Positions 11,025 to 22,433 of a stretch of DNA of 64,000 nucleotides are shown piece after piece (position 1 is the first letter of the stretch; every line of letters starts with the position of its first letter). Under the pieces are notes generated by a model that was given only the letters and a program-made list of their open reading frames with translations, did not search any database and was not told where the DNA came from. The DNA is from Malachius bipustulatus (lineage: Eukaryota; Arthropoda; Insecta; Coleoptera; Melyridae): positions 74,892,186-74,956,185 of the forward strand of contig OU342630.1 in assembly GCA_910589415.1 (NCBI GenBank), in the 5' to 3' direction. Position numbers and translations under genes: made by a program.

Positions 11025-11960
11025 GAAGAAAAAATAAAAACAGTGCAGAATGGTCAAAAATTGTAAAAACACGGTGTAAAGTGGTCCATTTAACAAAAAA
11101 AATTTTTTGGACGGAATGAAGAACGGAAACCGTAATTTTTCGCAAAAGGTATCTAATCTACACTTGAAGTGTCAAAAGTCATGTATTCGAGATTTAATAA
11201 GAAGATCTCGTTGTGGCAAATAGAATAATCAGTAATTTCAGAACAATCAGTTAATGCTGGTGCTGACAAAAATTACCTAGGTACTTATCAAAAGTCAACT
11301 TTTTGGAGAAGAATATTGTCTTATTTTAAATAAAAATAGCAATCAGACTGACTATCGTTTGAACAACCTCTAAATCATTGATTAGGCCAATTAGGTAAAT
11401 TACCAGGCTTCGATTAGACCAAAACCTAAACATTCTGATGTAAAAAATCTAAACTGATATGGCAATTTTCAGGTTATATTTTTTGACAAGTAAAAATAAA
11501 ACTATTCAACGTCAATAATAATTCATACCTTCCGATTTGTGCTCTGACCAAAGCCAGCTTATTGTTCCCTCCATTATCTTCTGGAAAAAGCTCATTGGTA
11601 CAAGTACACGTCAAAATACAACCAACACCAGTTCTTGACTTCCAAAAGTGGTCTTGTCACTATAGTAATAATTAATTATTAAAAAAACAGACAGGTCTCA
11701 AACGTCAAGATTTCCCAGGTTGCCTAGGCGTTCTAATCAATAAACTATGACAACTAAAAACAATGATTTGCCAAGCTAAGAATGACATCGCCATTTTGAA
11801 TCAACCAGAAAAAAATTGATCCGAAATATCTTCGAAAAGTCTCAACTTAGTGAAGTATCTAACATTCCTGTTGGAAACTTAACAGATTCTGATCCCTAGA
11901 TTACAAGGTGACAACAAGGTCAACCAAATAGAACGACAAGGTGCTGTAATGTAAAATTTT
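11025..11960. repeat. Dispersed repeat, copy A (also at 27.3-28.1 kb)
   Basis: Most of this block is homologous, at roughly 85 percent by eye, to 27310-28110 in the same orientation. A further short piece (AAAACAGTGCAGAATG) reappears at about 29650. The shared part includes the possible exon at 11529-11656. Either a dispersed element or a duplicated gene fragment would explain this. Confidence 0.6.
11529..11656 (-). CDS. Possible exon, open here and broken in its duplicate
   Basis: On the minus strand, 42 codons are open and end at GGAAG|GTATGA, a plausible donor. The peptide includes CILTCTCTNELFPEDNGG and then LALVRAQIGR, a cysteine-rich then charged segment that does not look random. The corresponding region at 27.7 kb has an in-frame stop, so that copy is dead. 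I find no clean acceptor and do not recognise the family. Confidence 0.25.
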
Positions 11961-12895
11961 CGTTGTCCTTTGCTTGTCTTTGTCTGAACGTACTGAAAGA
12001 TGGTGGAGAGGACATCACCTGTTGGTCTTCCTCATGGGTTTTTGCCAACAAGAAAACATATTCTTCCTGAAACCAGGAAAGAGAAATGTCCTCCAACTAC
12101 CTACTCTCCTGTGCACGCTTTGCAAAACAAAACCATTAAAGAACACAGCATGTGTCTTTCCGCAATAAGTACGTGTGATACGACTCAGCACCTTAGTACC
12201 AAGGGAAATTGAAGTTTGTGAAAACCCCCACCTTGCCGATGTTGTTCAAAAATCCTTAAAAATCCTGACTAATCCAACGATAAACCATCTGAACTGAACT
12301 GCCATCATCGGCTGCTGCAGTCACATCAGTAGCAGTTTTAGTGTGCATCACCAGGTGCAGCAATGGCTGGGGGTTGAGAAAACTGCCGAAAATTAGGGTT
12401 AGAAACGAGCTATAAATTGCCAGGAACCGATCATCTTTCTACAAGCCCTTGCTACTCCCCGAACTGTTGTGTCCTGGTGTCATGCAAATGCGGCGAGACC
12501 TGGCAAGAAAAAGCCCTTGCTTGCACCAATCTGTGCATCAACTATGAGGAGTCATAGAACTGTCAATTGAGACAATTAATTTTTTTTTTTAATTACTTTC
12601 CCTATAAGTATTCATTATTCATTTCAGGTGTATTGGGTCCCTGGATATGTTTTCTGGCGCACTATAGCGGCGGAACGATTAGTCTTCATGAGAAATGTAG
12701 GAAATTATGTCGATTTTAATTTTGTATAGAGTGGAGGCTTGTCGAAAAACTATTCCTTTCTGAGATATAGGCCAAAAATTGAAAAAAAGTTATTTTTTTA
12801 GCCAAAAACGGCAAAAAACTATAGCAAAACATTCCTCTGTGAATCCTAACATGCCTAGCCTAGTTGAAAGTGACTAAGTTAAAGTTACTTTAAAA
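11961..12895. other. Intergenic, several short open frames, unresolved
   Basis: Overlapping plus-strand frames at 11974-12212 and a cysteine-rich plus-strand stretch near 12430-12560 (CCVLVSCKCGETW) are visible. A minus-strand stretch of about 60 codons ends near 12258. None has matching start and splice signals. GC is somewhat higher than in the neighbouring DNA, so an eroded gene or element is possible. Confidence 0.25.
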
Positions 12896-13235
12896 TTTAA
12901 TATCAAACCGGCCCTATAATAACATTTCGTCTTTTGTCAATTGCTTTTCCAAATTTGTCAAATAATGCTTTTCCCATTTATCAAACGTCAGTGTGATTTT
13001 TCAATTCAAATTCCTCTTTTGACAAATTAAATTCCGTTATACTAATAAATGTTTCTCCAAAGCTTATAAAAGACTGTTACTGCACGTAAATTGGAAAAGC
13101 AATTGACATAAAGTGAAACTGATTTGACATAAAAGGAAATTGATTGATAAATCAATGACTAGTTGTTACTTGAAAATAAGAAAATCATTTGACAAACTAG
13201 GAAAAAAAATTGACAAAAGGGGAAAACCAAAAGAA
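12896..13235. repeat. Imperfect inverted repeat rich in TTGACA/TGTCAA words
   Basis: TTTTGTCAATTGCTTTTCC and TTTGTCAAAT words in the left half are answered by GGAAAAGCAATTGACA and ATTTGACAAA in the right half. It behaves as an imperfect foldback with internal repetition. No coding content. Confidence 0.45.
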
Positions 13236-13288
13236 AAAGACTGTAAAATGTTATTGGGTTGTAGAGCCTCAGGAATGTATTCTTTCAC

Positions 13289-13343
13289 CTAAATATCTCC
13301 TCTCGTGTTACTGAATAACATCTCCCAGTTTGATCCCATAATT
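13289..13343 (-). CDS. Acidic nuclear-type protein, exon 3 (partial gene)
   Basis: A 55-base exon on the minus strand, preceded by TATCCATTTTCAG and followed by AG|GTGAAA. It starts in the phase left by the long acidic exon upstream (13598-15142): one leftover C plus AA makes CAA (Gln). The encoded stretch QLWDQTGRCYSVTREEIFR is the only part of the protein that is not acidic low complexity, so it may begin a folded domain. It ends in phase 2. I could not find the next exon, which must lie below 13289. Confidence 0.6.
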
Positions 13344-13597
13344 CTGAAAATGGATAAATTTTCTTCATATGGCTCGTATTATCTGTACATTTCACTGTAG
13401 AACACTTTAGTATAAATGCATTAATGCATAAAGGTTCCAAAATGATGACACGTCTCTTATTGTATTTTGCTCAGAAAAAAACAAAACAATTTTTGAGTAA
13501 ATGCGCTATTTTTAAGATTCAGTCTGCATTTTCACCTCAGAGTTTAAAATTGATAGCCCAAACAAATGATGAAAAAAGAAAAGAAATAAGTACTCAC

Positions 13598-15142
13598 GGA
13601 CAGTGGAAGCTTCAGATATTATACTGGTAGTCCGTGAGGCTTCATCATCATCATCTACTGTCGGTGTAGGGATACCAGAATCAACCGCTTCTCTGGACTC
13701 GGCAGGTTCATCGATGTTCCCAGCTCCGTCGTTGCCGACTTCTTCTGATCCACCACCGACGGATTTATCATCCTCGTCCGGTTTACTGAAGGCATCGTCG
13801 ATCTTTTTCAATATATCATCAGCAGCATCAGTCTCCATTTCCGTCTGAGCTTCCGATCCAGTTTCATCTTTACTGTCAGAATTCACATCATTTTCGTTGT
13901 CCTTATCATTTTCACTCACATCATCCATCTGCTCATCATTGTCGCCGCTTTCCGAAGGCTTTTCACTCTCGGCCATGTCGATGTCTTCGTCTTCAACTTC
14001 ATCCATTCTTTCATCACTCGTTTCATCATTCTCGTCCTTTTCTATGGAGGTGGCATCGTTAGAGCATTCTGCAAGATGGGCATCGTCCTCATCGGCATCC
14101 CTTATGATGGATATGTCGAGCAAATCATCCGACTCGAGGTTGGGACTTTTAGGAGCATCCGCCTCTTGATTATCTTCTTCGACGTGCACTACCGACTCAA
14201 CGTTACATATTTTTTCCTCGTCGACTTCGTTTTTAATTTGAACTATGTCATCAAGTTTCACCTCGTCGGCTTTATCTAACAGCTTCTGTAGTTCGGTTTC
14301 AGCGTGAGACGTTTCAGATTCCGGACGTTCGTTGTGTCCTTCACTTTGCTCGATTTTATCATCGGTTGCGTCGCTTTGCATGTCACAAAGTTCACTTTCG
14401 TCCAGGAGATGCTCATCTATGTCTTTATCTTTAGGCGAAGACACTGATTCATCAACCTCCATCAACTCTTTCTCTTCCATTTCTGATTTCTCACCTGTTT
14501 CATTTCCGTCATCCTCTAAATTACGACTGACTTCTTCCATTAGTAAATCTTCTTCTTCTTCTTTATTCTCTTCTGAATTAGTTTTACTTTCATCATGATC
14601 ATCAATATCAGCAAGAATGTCAGTTTCGCTGTTACTGATGCCCATTAACTGATTTTCTTTTTCTTTATCGGGTGTGGAATTATTGCTCTCTGTGTTTTCT
14701 CTCTCTGTGTTTTCTGTCTCTGTGTTTTTTGTCTCCGTGTCTTCTGTTTCTGTGTTTTCTGTTTCTGTCTCTGTGTTTTCTGTATCTGTGTTATCGGGTA
14801 TCGATTTAGCATCGTTTTCATTTGTGTTTTCAGTGGTACTATTGTCTACTTTATCTAAATTTTCTATTTCGGATACTATTGGTGCATCACATTCTTCATT
14901 TGTGTTGGTTTTAGATTTAAAGTTTCCCATATCCTCTGCATTTACTTCATCAAAAGTAGCAAGATCTCCCGCATCTGCATCAGCGAGATCCTCACCATCT
15001 TCTAAAAGTTTTTGTTCCAATTTCTCGTCTATATCAGGTACGTTCGCAGTTTCTTTAAGTGAAGAACTATCGTCTAGTTTTTTTAATATTTCATCTTCAG
15101 TCTCATCTTTCAAAGCTTCACCTAATTCAGTGCAGATATTAC
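13598..15142 (-). CDS. Acidic nuclear-type protein, exon 2 (long acidic exon)
   Basis: This 1,545-base exon on the minus strand has the acceptor TTTTTTCAG before 15142 and the donor GTGAGT after 13598. It is open throughout and encodes residues of about 51-565. Composition is extremely rich in Asp, Glu, Ser, Thr and Asn with few hydrophobics, as in intrinsically disordered nuclear proteins. Residues of about 165-205 are an imperfect ENTET-type repeat from a microsatellite-like tract (14680-14800). VQIKNEVDEE near residue 350 fits a SUMO-attachment motif. ISII followed by acidic residues near 395 fits a SUMO-interacting motif. I do not recognise the gene. Antisense frames over this exon are shadows. 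A role in chromatin or transcription is inference from composition only. Confidence 0.8.
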
Positions 15143-15205
15143 CTGAAAAAAGGAAGCCATTAGTTGGGGATCAAGTTTAGTTCAATTTTTCCCACGTTTA
15201 CTTAC

Positions 15206-15358
15206 TAGTTTTGTCGCTGTCATCTTCTCCATCGGAGAGCAGATGAAAGCTTTCTTCGTCCGATTCGTGATCATTATCTGGTTTTTTGAATTTATCGAGT
15301 ATTTCTAAACCGTTTGTTAACAAAGCCATATCAGGATCAACAACACTGGCGGGCATAG
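15206..15358 (-). CDS. Acidic nuclear-type protein, exon 1 of the coding region
   Basis: On the minus strand TTTCTTTGCAG precedes 15358 and the first in-frame ATG is at 15356, two bases into the exon. Upstream exons are therefore probably untranslated, although an earlier coding exon cannot be excluded. It encodes MPASVVDPDMALLTNGLEIL and then an acidic stretch ending in DDSDKT, with casein-kinase-2-like sites. The donor is ACTA|GTAAGT at 15206. The intron to the next exon is only 63 bases (15143-15205), and the phase matches exactly (A + GT gives Ser). This join is the strongest evidence that the gene is real. Confidence 0.8.
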
Positions 15359-16143
15359 CTGCAAAGAAAATTTATTATCTCATTAGTTCTTATTGAAACA
15401 TTACATTCATTTTAGATTAATTTTAGAGATGTGTAGGTAAATACAATCAATCCATGTGAGGCACTAAAATTCATCTTTACCCTTTCCATAAATTCGTTAT
15501 GGAGTAGGCCCTGACACAAAGAGGTTTGTCTTAGCTTAATCCACTCTTTACAACTGACAGCTCTTGATTTTTTTAGGTTAGGACAGTTGTCAAAACATTC
15601 AAGAATGGTAATAAAATATAGGCACTATATTATCAATAAAATAAAATCAAATTAATTAAGGTAAATATTTACATCCGCGTGTCCTAAGTTCCATAAATTT
15701 TTTCGGGACCGAGGGTGCTGGGTGGGTAAGAAGCTTTTTCAAACATTCAACTTTAAGTATTACTGTAGTTCCAAAAACAATTTTGCGAGTATGAGCGCAT
15801 TGTAAAACTAACTTGTCGTTCGAATTGGGGGAAAGTTTCCGGTGTTATAGTTCAGCGTATTTGCTGTAACTATGGATACAACAACCAAAATGTGGATAAA
15901 AAATTTATAAAAAGGATTAATCCATTTATAAGACATCTTGTGACTTAGCTTGGAAGGTGGCAATCGGCAAAACATACAACTAGAGGGGTGGCATCAATTG
16001 TTTCCTGACACATAGACCAAAATTGGTTTGTATATGGGGTTTAAAGTGTATTCTGGTCGTCTTTAAATAAAAAATTTCGAAACCTTGTCAATGTGATTTT
16101 TTTGTACATACATTTAACAAAATTTCCGCCACCAGTGGTGTTT
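15359..16143. other. Upstream intron or 5' region of the acidic-protein gene
   Basis: Because an acceptor precedes the start exon, this should be intron on the minus strand. No coding sequence is recognised. The word TCAAAACATTCAAGAATGG and general AT-richness are unremarkable. Confidence 0.35.
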
Positions 16144-16259
16144 AAACTGGTGTTCTAAATATTACAAGAAGTGTCAAAATATTATTGTTTATTCGGTTTA
16201 ATAGTTGAATTTAATTTAATTTAATTTAATTTAATCCTAATCCTAATTTAGGCCACTGT

Positions 16260-17230
16260 TTTGTTGAACACATAATCTACACCTTTCAGTAACCGAATCA
16301 CAGGAACGTCTTATCATCTCTGGAGTTATTTCATCTACTGCCTCTTGAACTGCCCGACGTAATTCGTTTACATTTTCGTAACTTCTCATACAGTCGGTTT
16401 TTTAGGAAACCCCAAATAAAAAGTCAAGAGGCGTCATGTTTGGAGACCTAGCAGGCCACCTTATTGGTCCTTTATTGCCTAACCAATTTTCGACGTATTC
16501 AGCATTTAAAAAGTCTGTGATAATCCTAGCATTATGAGCAGGAGCACCGTCATGCTGGAAGAACATACCATTTATAGTTCAAGTGTAAGATCCATTATTT
16601 AGTCTGTTACATTCGTTGATCGAAGATTAAAATATTTCCGTGCATTTAAATTTTCATTGTAAAAAAATGGCCCTATGATATGACCATCAATAACACCTAA
16701 CCAGACGTTGACTATCTTACTTGATGTCTAACTTGATGTGTTAAATGTGGATTTTCATCAGTCCAAAAAACAGTATTCTTACGATTAAATATTCCACAAT
16801 TGGTAAATCGACTCTCATCAGACCATAATTTTTTTTTTCTACGGCAGGGTCGTTCACGGTAAGGGTGGTATTTGAAACGTTTCAAAATTACTCCTGCTGT
16901 TGACTTGGCAACGCCTGTTGTCTTTTCAATTTCACGAAGTGACGTTCGAGGTTTCTCCATGGCTGCTTGAAGAGTTAAATTATCTTTATTTTCATCGGTT
17001 TTTCGTTTCGCCTTAGGACTAACAAAACTTCCGTGATTCATTAAATTATTCCGTAATTTTCTATAAAAAAATTTATCTGGCTGAAGCCCTTCTGGATATC
17101 TATTTAAATACATTTCGGCAGCTCTTAAGTCATTTTGTCCCGAAAGAATAAAGCATTCAAACATTTGACACTTTTCACTATTTGAAAAATTCATTTTGAA
17201 ATAATAACAGTTCCCGAACTCTTCACTCAA
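16260..17230 (-). pseudogene. Broken mariner/IS630-type transposase
   Basis: The N-terminal part (17230 down to about 16850) has the helix-turn-helix pattern of this family: AAEMYLNRYPEG, then LREIEKTTGVAKSTAGVILK. It jumps directly to LWSDESRFTNCGIFNRKN, so 40 or more residues between the DNA-binding and catalytic domains are deleted. Below 16712 the frame breaks repeatedly, but FFQHDGAPAHNARI and GPIRWPARSPNMTPLDF are readable in alternate frames. The third catalytic aspartate is replaced (SPNM instead of SPDL), with 36 residues between it and the HDG aspartate. Deletion, stops and the lost aspartate all make it inactive. The full-length family protein is about 340 residues. Confidence 0.8.
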
Positions 17231-17402
17231 ACGACAAAACTTTGATCTTGCTTGGAATCGCTTAACTTCAACTATTAAACTGAATAAACAATAATATTTT
17301 GATACTTACTCTTTAGCCACACACACTTTAAATTATATTTGTCATTTAAACGTTCGATCGCTTGTTTTACTTTTCACAGACATTCGAAAATGAATCTGAA
17401 AA

Positions 17403-17480
17403 GTAAAGCGGGCCGAGGTGAGTTTCGAACCCGCGATCTGTGGCTTCGTGTGCCAGCGGAGACACTTGGCCACGCAAGTC
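17403..17480 (-). repeat. tRNA-like SINE head fragment
   Basis: On the minus strand TGGCCAAGTGT fits a Pol III A box and GGGTTCGAAACTC fits a B box about 40 bases later. Acceptor and anticodon stems do not pair well, so this is not a functional tRNA gene. It lies inside the mariner-like element. Confidence 0.45.
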
Positions 17481-17527
17481 ACTATTTTTTTTTTTTATAC
17501 TTCTTGTAATATTTAGAACACCAGTTT

Positions 17528-18519
17528 GTTTTCATTTCATAGATATCATGGCCCACTGTTCTTAAAAATTGATTTCAATATTTTTCAAAGTTTTCTGAAT
17601 GAAACATGAAGAAGTTACACATTTTTGAAAAGACCATCTTGCCAGCAATTCAAAAAAGTAAAATCAATATGACCGCCATAACAAAAAAAAAAAGTTGACT
17701 ATCGCAGCTTGCGATAAAATCAATGTAGTGCCACTTAAACTGGACATATTAGTATTCATATTAGTGTGCCTTGGAAACTCAAGTCTTATACTTGAGACTT
17801 TCGCACAGAGCATACTTTTAGATGTTTGTTATTAATACCCTAATAAATCAACTTTGGTCTTCAAATGTTATTTCCGAAATTTTTTTTAAGTTCTTTACTG
17901 GTTCTTCTGAAACAAAATTTAAAAAAAAGAGATACAATGAAAATAAAAAAGAATACTCTTATCCGGGCATATACTTGACTTATTAATAAACATGAAAATA
18001 AATGATAAAATTTCTTATCTAATCAAGCAGGCCTGGACCCCAATAAGTCAAATTACAACTCGATTTTTTGTTGTTGTTATACCTATAAATTCGCATATCC
18101 TGGGACACACTGTATATTAGCTCTTTAAAATTATACCTCAACTTTATCACTTCTCATTCTTATACCAATTAATTATTAAGGATACCGTAATTTGATTGAT
18201 AGATCCACTTTGATCTTTTGAAGCAAACCTCGTACAACTAATAAATCCAAACATCAATAAAAAATTACACAGCACACTACTGGTGCAGGCTCTTATAATG
18301 TGGCAAATATGAGCAAGTGGCGGAAAAAACCACGTGGGTGATCTAGTTGTTCGGGGTTGTTGACCCCCCTCCAAACCATGTAATGAACCTATCAGTGATA
18401 ACTGAACTTTTTAAACCGAGTAGTTGAAAGTCAGAAACATGCGAGGAATATTTAACCTAACATAATATGACTGTTAAAAGTATCAAAAACCTTTTTAATT
18501 ATTATTATTATCAGTTTCC
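17528..18519. other. Intergenic or intron, no gene seen
   Basis: AT-rich sequence. A 75-codon minus-strand frame at 18147-18374 has no features of a gene. Confidence 0.35.
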
Positions 18520-19310
18520 TATACAGGATGTTTTGTAAGTGAATGTCAATATTTAAGGGGGTGATTTTTGGGTCCATTTTAAGAAGAAAACTTCATTAGA
18601 ACGTATGTCCTAAAAGTCCTAACTTTTGAGATACAGGATGGTAAAGTTTTTAAAAATAAATAATTTTTTCATAATATGTATCTGTAGTACCGCCTGGATA
18701 TTTTAATGAAATTTAATAGACAGGTATTACTTCATCAAGAGGCATTCTTTCATGTACCACATTTCGTTTTATCTCCACTAGTGACATCTTGCAGAATTTT
18801 ATCTATGCATATTTTTATTTTTTTTTATTGTCATTTAACGATAATCTTGTGACCATGTAGAGAAACAGATTTTATTTTTTTAGGCGAAAACCCTGCATCG
18901 GACTGGAAAAAAATAGGTAATCAAATTTGCTTGGAAATGAATGGGGATTCCAAAAATGATTTTTTTGTATTTGAACAGAAATCAGTGGAGTACCATCAAT
19001 GTCTGCTAAAATATGCCGTTAAAATTCTGCACGACCGTGCACCATCGTCACTAATGGAAATAAAATGAAACGTGGTACATGAAAAAATTCCTCTTGATGC
19101 GTAATACCTGTATACGAAATTAAATTAAAATATACAGAGCGGTATTACAGATATTACGAAAAAATGATTTATTTTAATGGGACTTTACCACCCTGTATCT
19201 CAAAAGTTAAGACTCTTAGGACATGCGTTCTTATGAAGTTTTCTTCTTAAAATGGACCCAAAAATCACCCCCTTAAATATTGACATTCAATTACATAACA
19301 CCCTGTATAT
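18520..19310. mobile_element. Foldback element FB-2, TATACAGG ends
   Basis: The left end TATACAGGATGTTTTGTAAG and the right end ...ACACCCTGTATA are inverted, and the arms run about 300 bases inward with a few mismatches. TCAATATTTAAGGGGGTGAT and GGACATRCGTTC blocks recur in both arms. The spacer is short and non-coding. Confidence 0.8.
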
Positions 19311-19678
19311 AGGTACCTAAGGTTGGCTACTTATATTTAAAATTTGTTTTGTGATCAATAAACCAAATTTTACTTCAATGGTTAAAGCCATTCAAACTTA
19401 AAGTTAAAATTCATAATTATAGGTAAATATAAATCAAAGAATGTTATAAAGAGTGAGGTTATGTTATAATCTAATTCCAATGGAGCCGGAAAAGTTTTGT
19501 CAAATCAAACTGAGGAAACTGCAGATCTGAAATTGGCAATTTGCAGTTTTCAATTCATCCAAGAAACAACATTTAAGACAAAAACTTAGAAATCAGTAAG
19601 CCCAGTTCCTCTACCTACTTGCAAGCAATTCTATCCTAAAGCTGATATTCGGTAAAAATTACTCATCTGTACAAACAT
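19311..19678. other. Intergenic or intron, no gene seen
   Basis: AT-rich, no recognised elements beyond the neighbouring foldback end. Confidence 0.3.
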
Positions 19679-19880
19679 TTTTTACCTATGAGGTGGATGA
19701 CGTGGCGTGGGACGGTGCTGTATGTATGGGTATGCCGCAGAGGCCGCTCTAAATGTAAAGAGAAACAGAAACTCGTAGCTCGTCGTGAGATCGAGGAGAA
19801 CGAGTAGAAGAACGACCAACAACCAGGTAAAAGCGGACAGAAATACACGCCGTTGCGCAGAAGCAGGGAAACCGCTTCTA
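19679..19880 (-). promoter_or_regulatory. Possible untranslated first exon of the acidic-protein gene
   Basis: A local rise in GC to about half, with a reading CACCTCATAG|GTAAAA on the minus strand, fits a non-coding first exon and donor upstream of the start exon at 15358. The 61-codon frame here lacks coding character. This is an inference from position and composition only. Confidence 0.2.
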
Positions 19881-20192
19881 AAAAGGATCTATAAATTGGA
19901 TAACCGTATACCTAACCAAATGTTGATGAAAAAGGAGTCGGTAAACATCTAAAAAGAAAAAGCTTTTGCATTCTGGAGTAAGAAGTCCTCTTCTTGCTGG
20001 TCTTCTACATTGCAGAATGTAAATATTCTTCATTCGTCACATCGCATTTCTTGTGGCTTGCGGCATTATGGGAGGAAATTTTAATATGCGAATGTTGCGC
20101 GAATGAGTCAGTCAGAATTCAGATGTTGATTACTTTTAGTTGTATACCGAATAGAATTTTCCGATTTTCAACAAAGTAACTACATAATTAGA
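19881..20192. other. Intergenic, no gene seen
   Basis: Nothing recognised. Confidence 0.3.
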
Positions 20193-20286
20193 TACAGGGT
20201 GTGGAAAAAGTAAAAACACATTATTTATGAGAACATTTTTTATCATAAACTTTTATTCTTGAAAAAAGTTTCTGAATTGTCTCAAA
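20193..20286 (+). repeat. TACAGGGTGTGG-type repeat end split by a hAT element
   Basis: TACAGGGTGTGGAAAAAGTA begins at 20193 and the sequence continues after the hAT insertion at 21674 onward. The hAT element therefore landed in an older foldback-family repeat. Confidence 0.45.
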
Positions 20287-20294
20287 CTTAGAAC

Positions 20295-21665
20295 CAGCGC
20301 CGGATTACCCACAAGGCTACCTAGGCTGTAGCCTAGGGGCGCAAAGCTTGGTGGGGCGCCGGAGGCGCCCTTAAAACTTGTAAATGCATGTGTAAATGCA
20401 TAAATACTTATAATACCTACCTACTGCCCACACGCAGGCGACAAGTTCATAGGGGCGGCGGGCGAGAGAAAAAAACATCTTAATTCATAACAATAACAAA
20501 AATTATCAAAATATCATGATAAAATTAATTTCTGGGAGGGTAGCCAAGGAGGCGGGGGGCGCGTGCAGGATCCTGGGCAATTTTTCACAATATTACATAA
20601 TCAGGGCCTTTCTAACCACAGAATTAATAGGGCTGTAGGCAAGGGGCGCAAGCCTTTTGGTGGCGGATGTTTTTATTGAAGTATAATATTTTTTGTGATT
20701 ATTTATTAGTCATTTAGTTATTATAGTTTTCACATCTCAATACCAACATGTTTAACTAAGTACATAGTGGGAAATTGCGTAACTTTTAAAATTGAAAATA
20801 ATTTCGCTTGCTGCGCATTTTCTTTGGAGCCGGACATACATAACTAGTGTTAAATTATTTAGAATTCATACTGCACTAACTTATTTGTAATCCATCAGTC
20901 GTCATTGGCTTATTCCCAGCGTTAGCTATCCTTTACGCATTTCATCTGAGAAAAAGGCACATTACTTTCAGTGGCCCATAGGCCCCAAATATCTTAGAAC
21001 AGCTCTGGCCTGTACAGACTACTCGCGGAACGCCGAACCTGATTCATGTTCTTCTATAATAAAAGTAGGTACCTAGAGTTCTATACTATTTTCCTTTTCT
21101 TGAAAAATTCGTGATACGCATATGCATGTCTTGGTTCTTGAATTGACGATATCGAACAACGAAGGCTTTGGCCATATTAAAACCAGATGGTGGCTCTAAC
21201 CCAACTTCTATTCAACTCTATATATTATCCGGCGGACCTTTCCAATGCTTGAACGTAATGCGAAAATGTATAGCTAACAGTATAAATGCAGTTATTCCTT
21301 ATAGTGTGATTAACATTTTCGCACTTGTTTTTTCAAAAATTTTCTCGGGGGAGAACCCCCGAACCCCCCTCATTCCTGGGGGATACTCCGTACCCCCCAG
21401 ACCCCCCCGGTTGGACTCTATAATGCTAGCATATCTTTGACACAATTCACTCACAAAAAGCGCAACAGAATTTACCTAATGAAATACCTACACATTTCTT
21501 TCTATTAATGTCTAATTTTACATACAAAAAATTGCTCTTTGCCATTCCTTAGATAGAGATTTTTCCATAAGAGGGGAGAGAGGGCGACAATTACTAAAAT
21601 TCAACTAAAAAGGGGCGCTGTTATTTAATTAGCCTAGGGCGCTGCAAACCTCTAATCCGGCGCTG
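20295..21665. mobile_element. Non-autonomous hAT element with perfect 8-base duplication
   Basis: The terminal inverted repeat CAGCGCCGGATTA is exact at both ends, and the 8-base target duplication CTTAGAAC flanks it (20287-20294 and 21666-21673). Both are diagnostic for hAT. The 1,371-base interior has no transposase. It contains an odd GC-rich stretch with runs of C and G near 21345-21415 (GGGGGAGAACCCCC and similar). A 90-codon frame across that stretch is not a gene. Confidence 0.9.
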
Positions 21666-21916
21666 CTTAGAACCCCCAAAGAGAACTCATCTGTTTATGT
21701 TTTCGAGGTGTTACTCCAAAAACAGTAAAACGAGTAAACTACCCTTGTTTTCAAAGATATGCAAATATGTTATTTGAAAAAGTTGTCGAGCACATCAGAT
21801 ACAAGGTACAAATAATACGAAATAATAACCATCTACGTTCTACGTAATAGTATTATTTCACATTTAATATTGTCTATTGCCACCATGTAATGTCCAGGCA
21901 ATGGGTAGGTCTTGTC

Positions 21917-22433
21917 ACAAAAGGTCAAAGAGTTCTAATTTGATAGAGTTATATGTACAGTTCGATGTCCTCATTAATATTCCGACTTTGCGACCTTCAG
22001 CGACTGCCGGTAATCGTTCATTCTCGGGGGAAATTAGTGTCAGCAAATACGTTCAACTAACAATACCGCCCACTTCTATAGCTAATGCATTGTGTTGATT
22101 TTGGACAACTATAGCAGCGTCCCCAAGCGTATGTGGGTGACACTAAAATGTTTATTTGGTGGGAAAAAACAAAACTCGTAAGCGTAATTAGACATAATTA
22201 TGACATTGCGAATTCGTAAAACAATCTAGTGGCACCGATTGCTGCGTGAGGGCGCTATTAAACTTGTCAATTGTTAAATTTTTAACCTAGCTGGAGAGAA
22301 GATAGCCTCGAAAAACTGGCGTTCGGTACAATTTGTCCAATATGGCGGCGCGAGCGTCGGTCGCTCAAGGAATATTAATGAGGACACGGAACTGTACAAC
22401 TCTACCAAATTAGAGCTGTCCTTGAACTTTTGT
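21917..22433. mobile_element. TIR-bounded repeat
   Basis: Ends at about 21917-21985 and 22365-22433 are inverted copies, sharing CTAATTTGRTAGAGTT and TCCTCATTAATATTCC. The interior (22050-22275) is homologous, in reverse orientation, to 25308-25550. No coding capacity. Confidence 0.6.

Larger units (their letters stand above)
16144..17527 (-). mobile_element. Mariner-like transposon, inactive
   Basis: Terminal inverted repeats of about 28 bases begin AAACTGGTGTTCTAAATATT at 16144 and end with its complement at 17527. GTTT flanks both sides. The interior holds a minus-strand transposase remnant and, near its start, a tRNA-like segment. An (AATTT)n tract lies near 16207-16235. The size of 1.38 kb is usual for mariner-type elements. 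Confidence 0.75.

Noticed and set aside
13603..15180. Long plus-strand frames rich in Ser and Val
   Set aside because: They are the antisense of the long acidic exon on the minus strand, whose splice sites match in phase.
17403..17480. Possible tRNA gene on the minus strand
   Set aside because: Promoter boxes fit but the stems do not pair, and it sits inside a mariner-like element.
21168..21440. 90-codon frame with a proline-rich end
   Set aside because: Lies inside the hAT element, and the proline-rich part is a translation of its C/G-run block.
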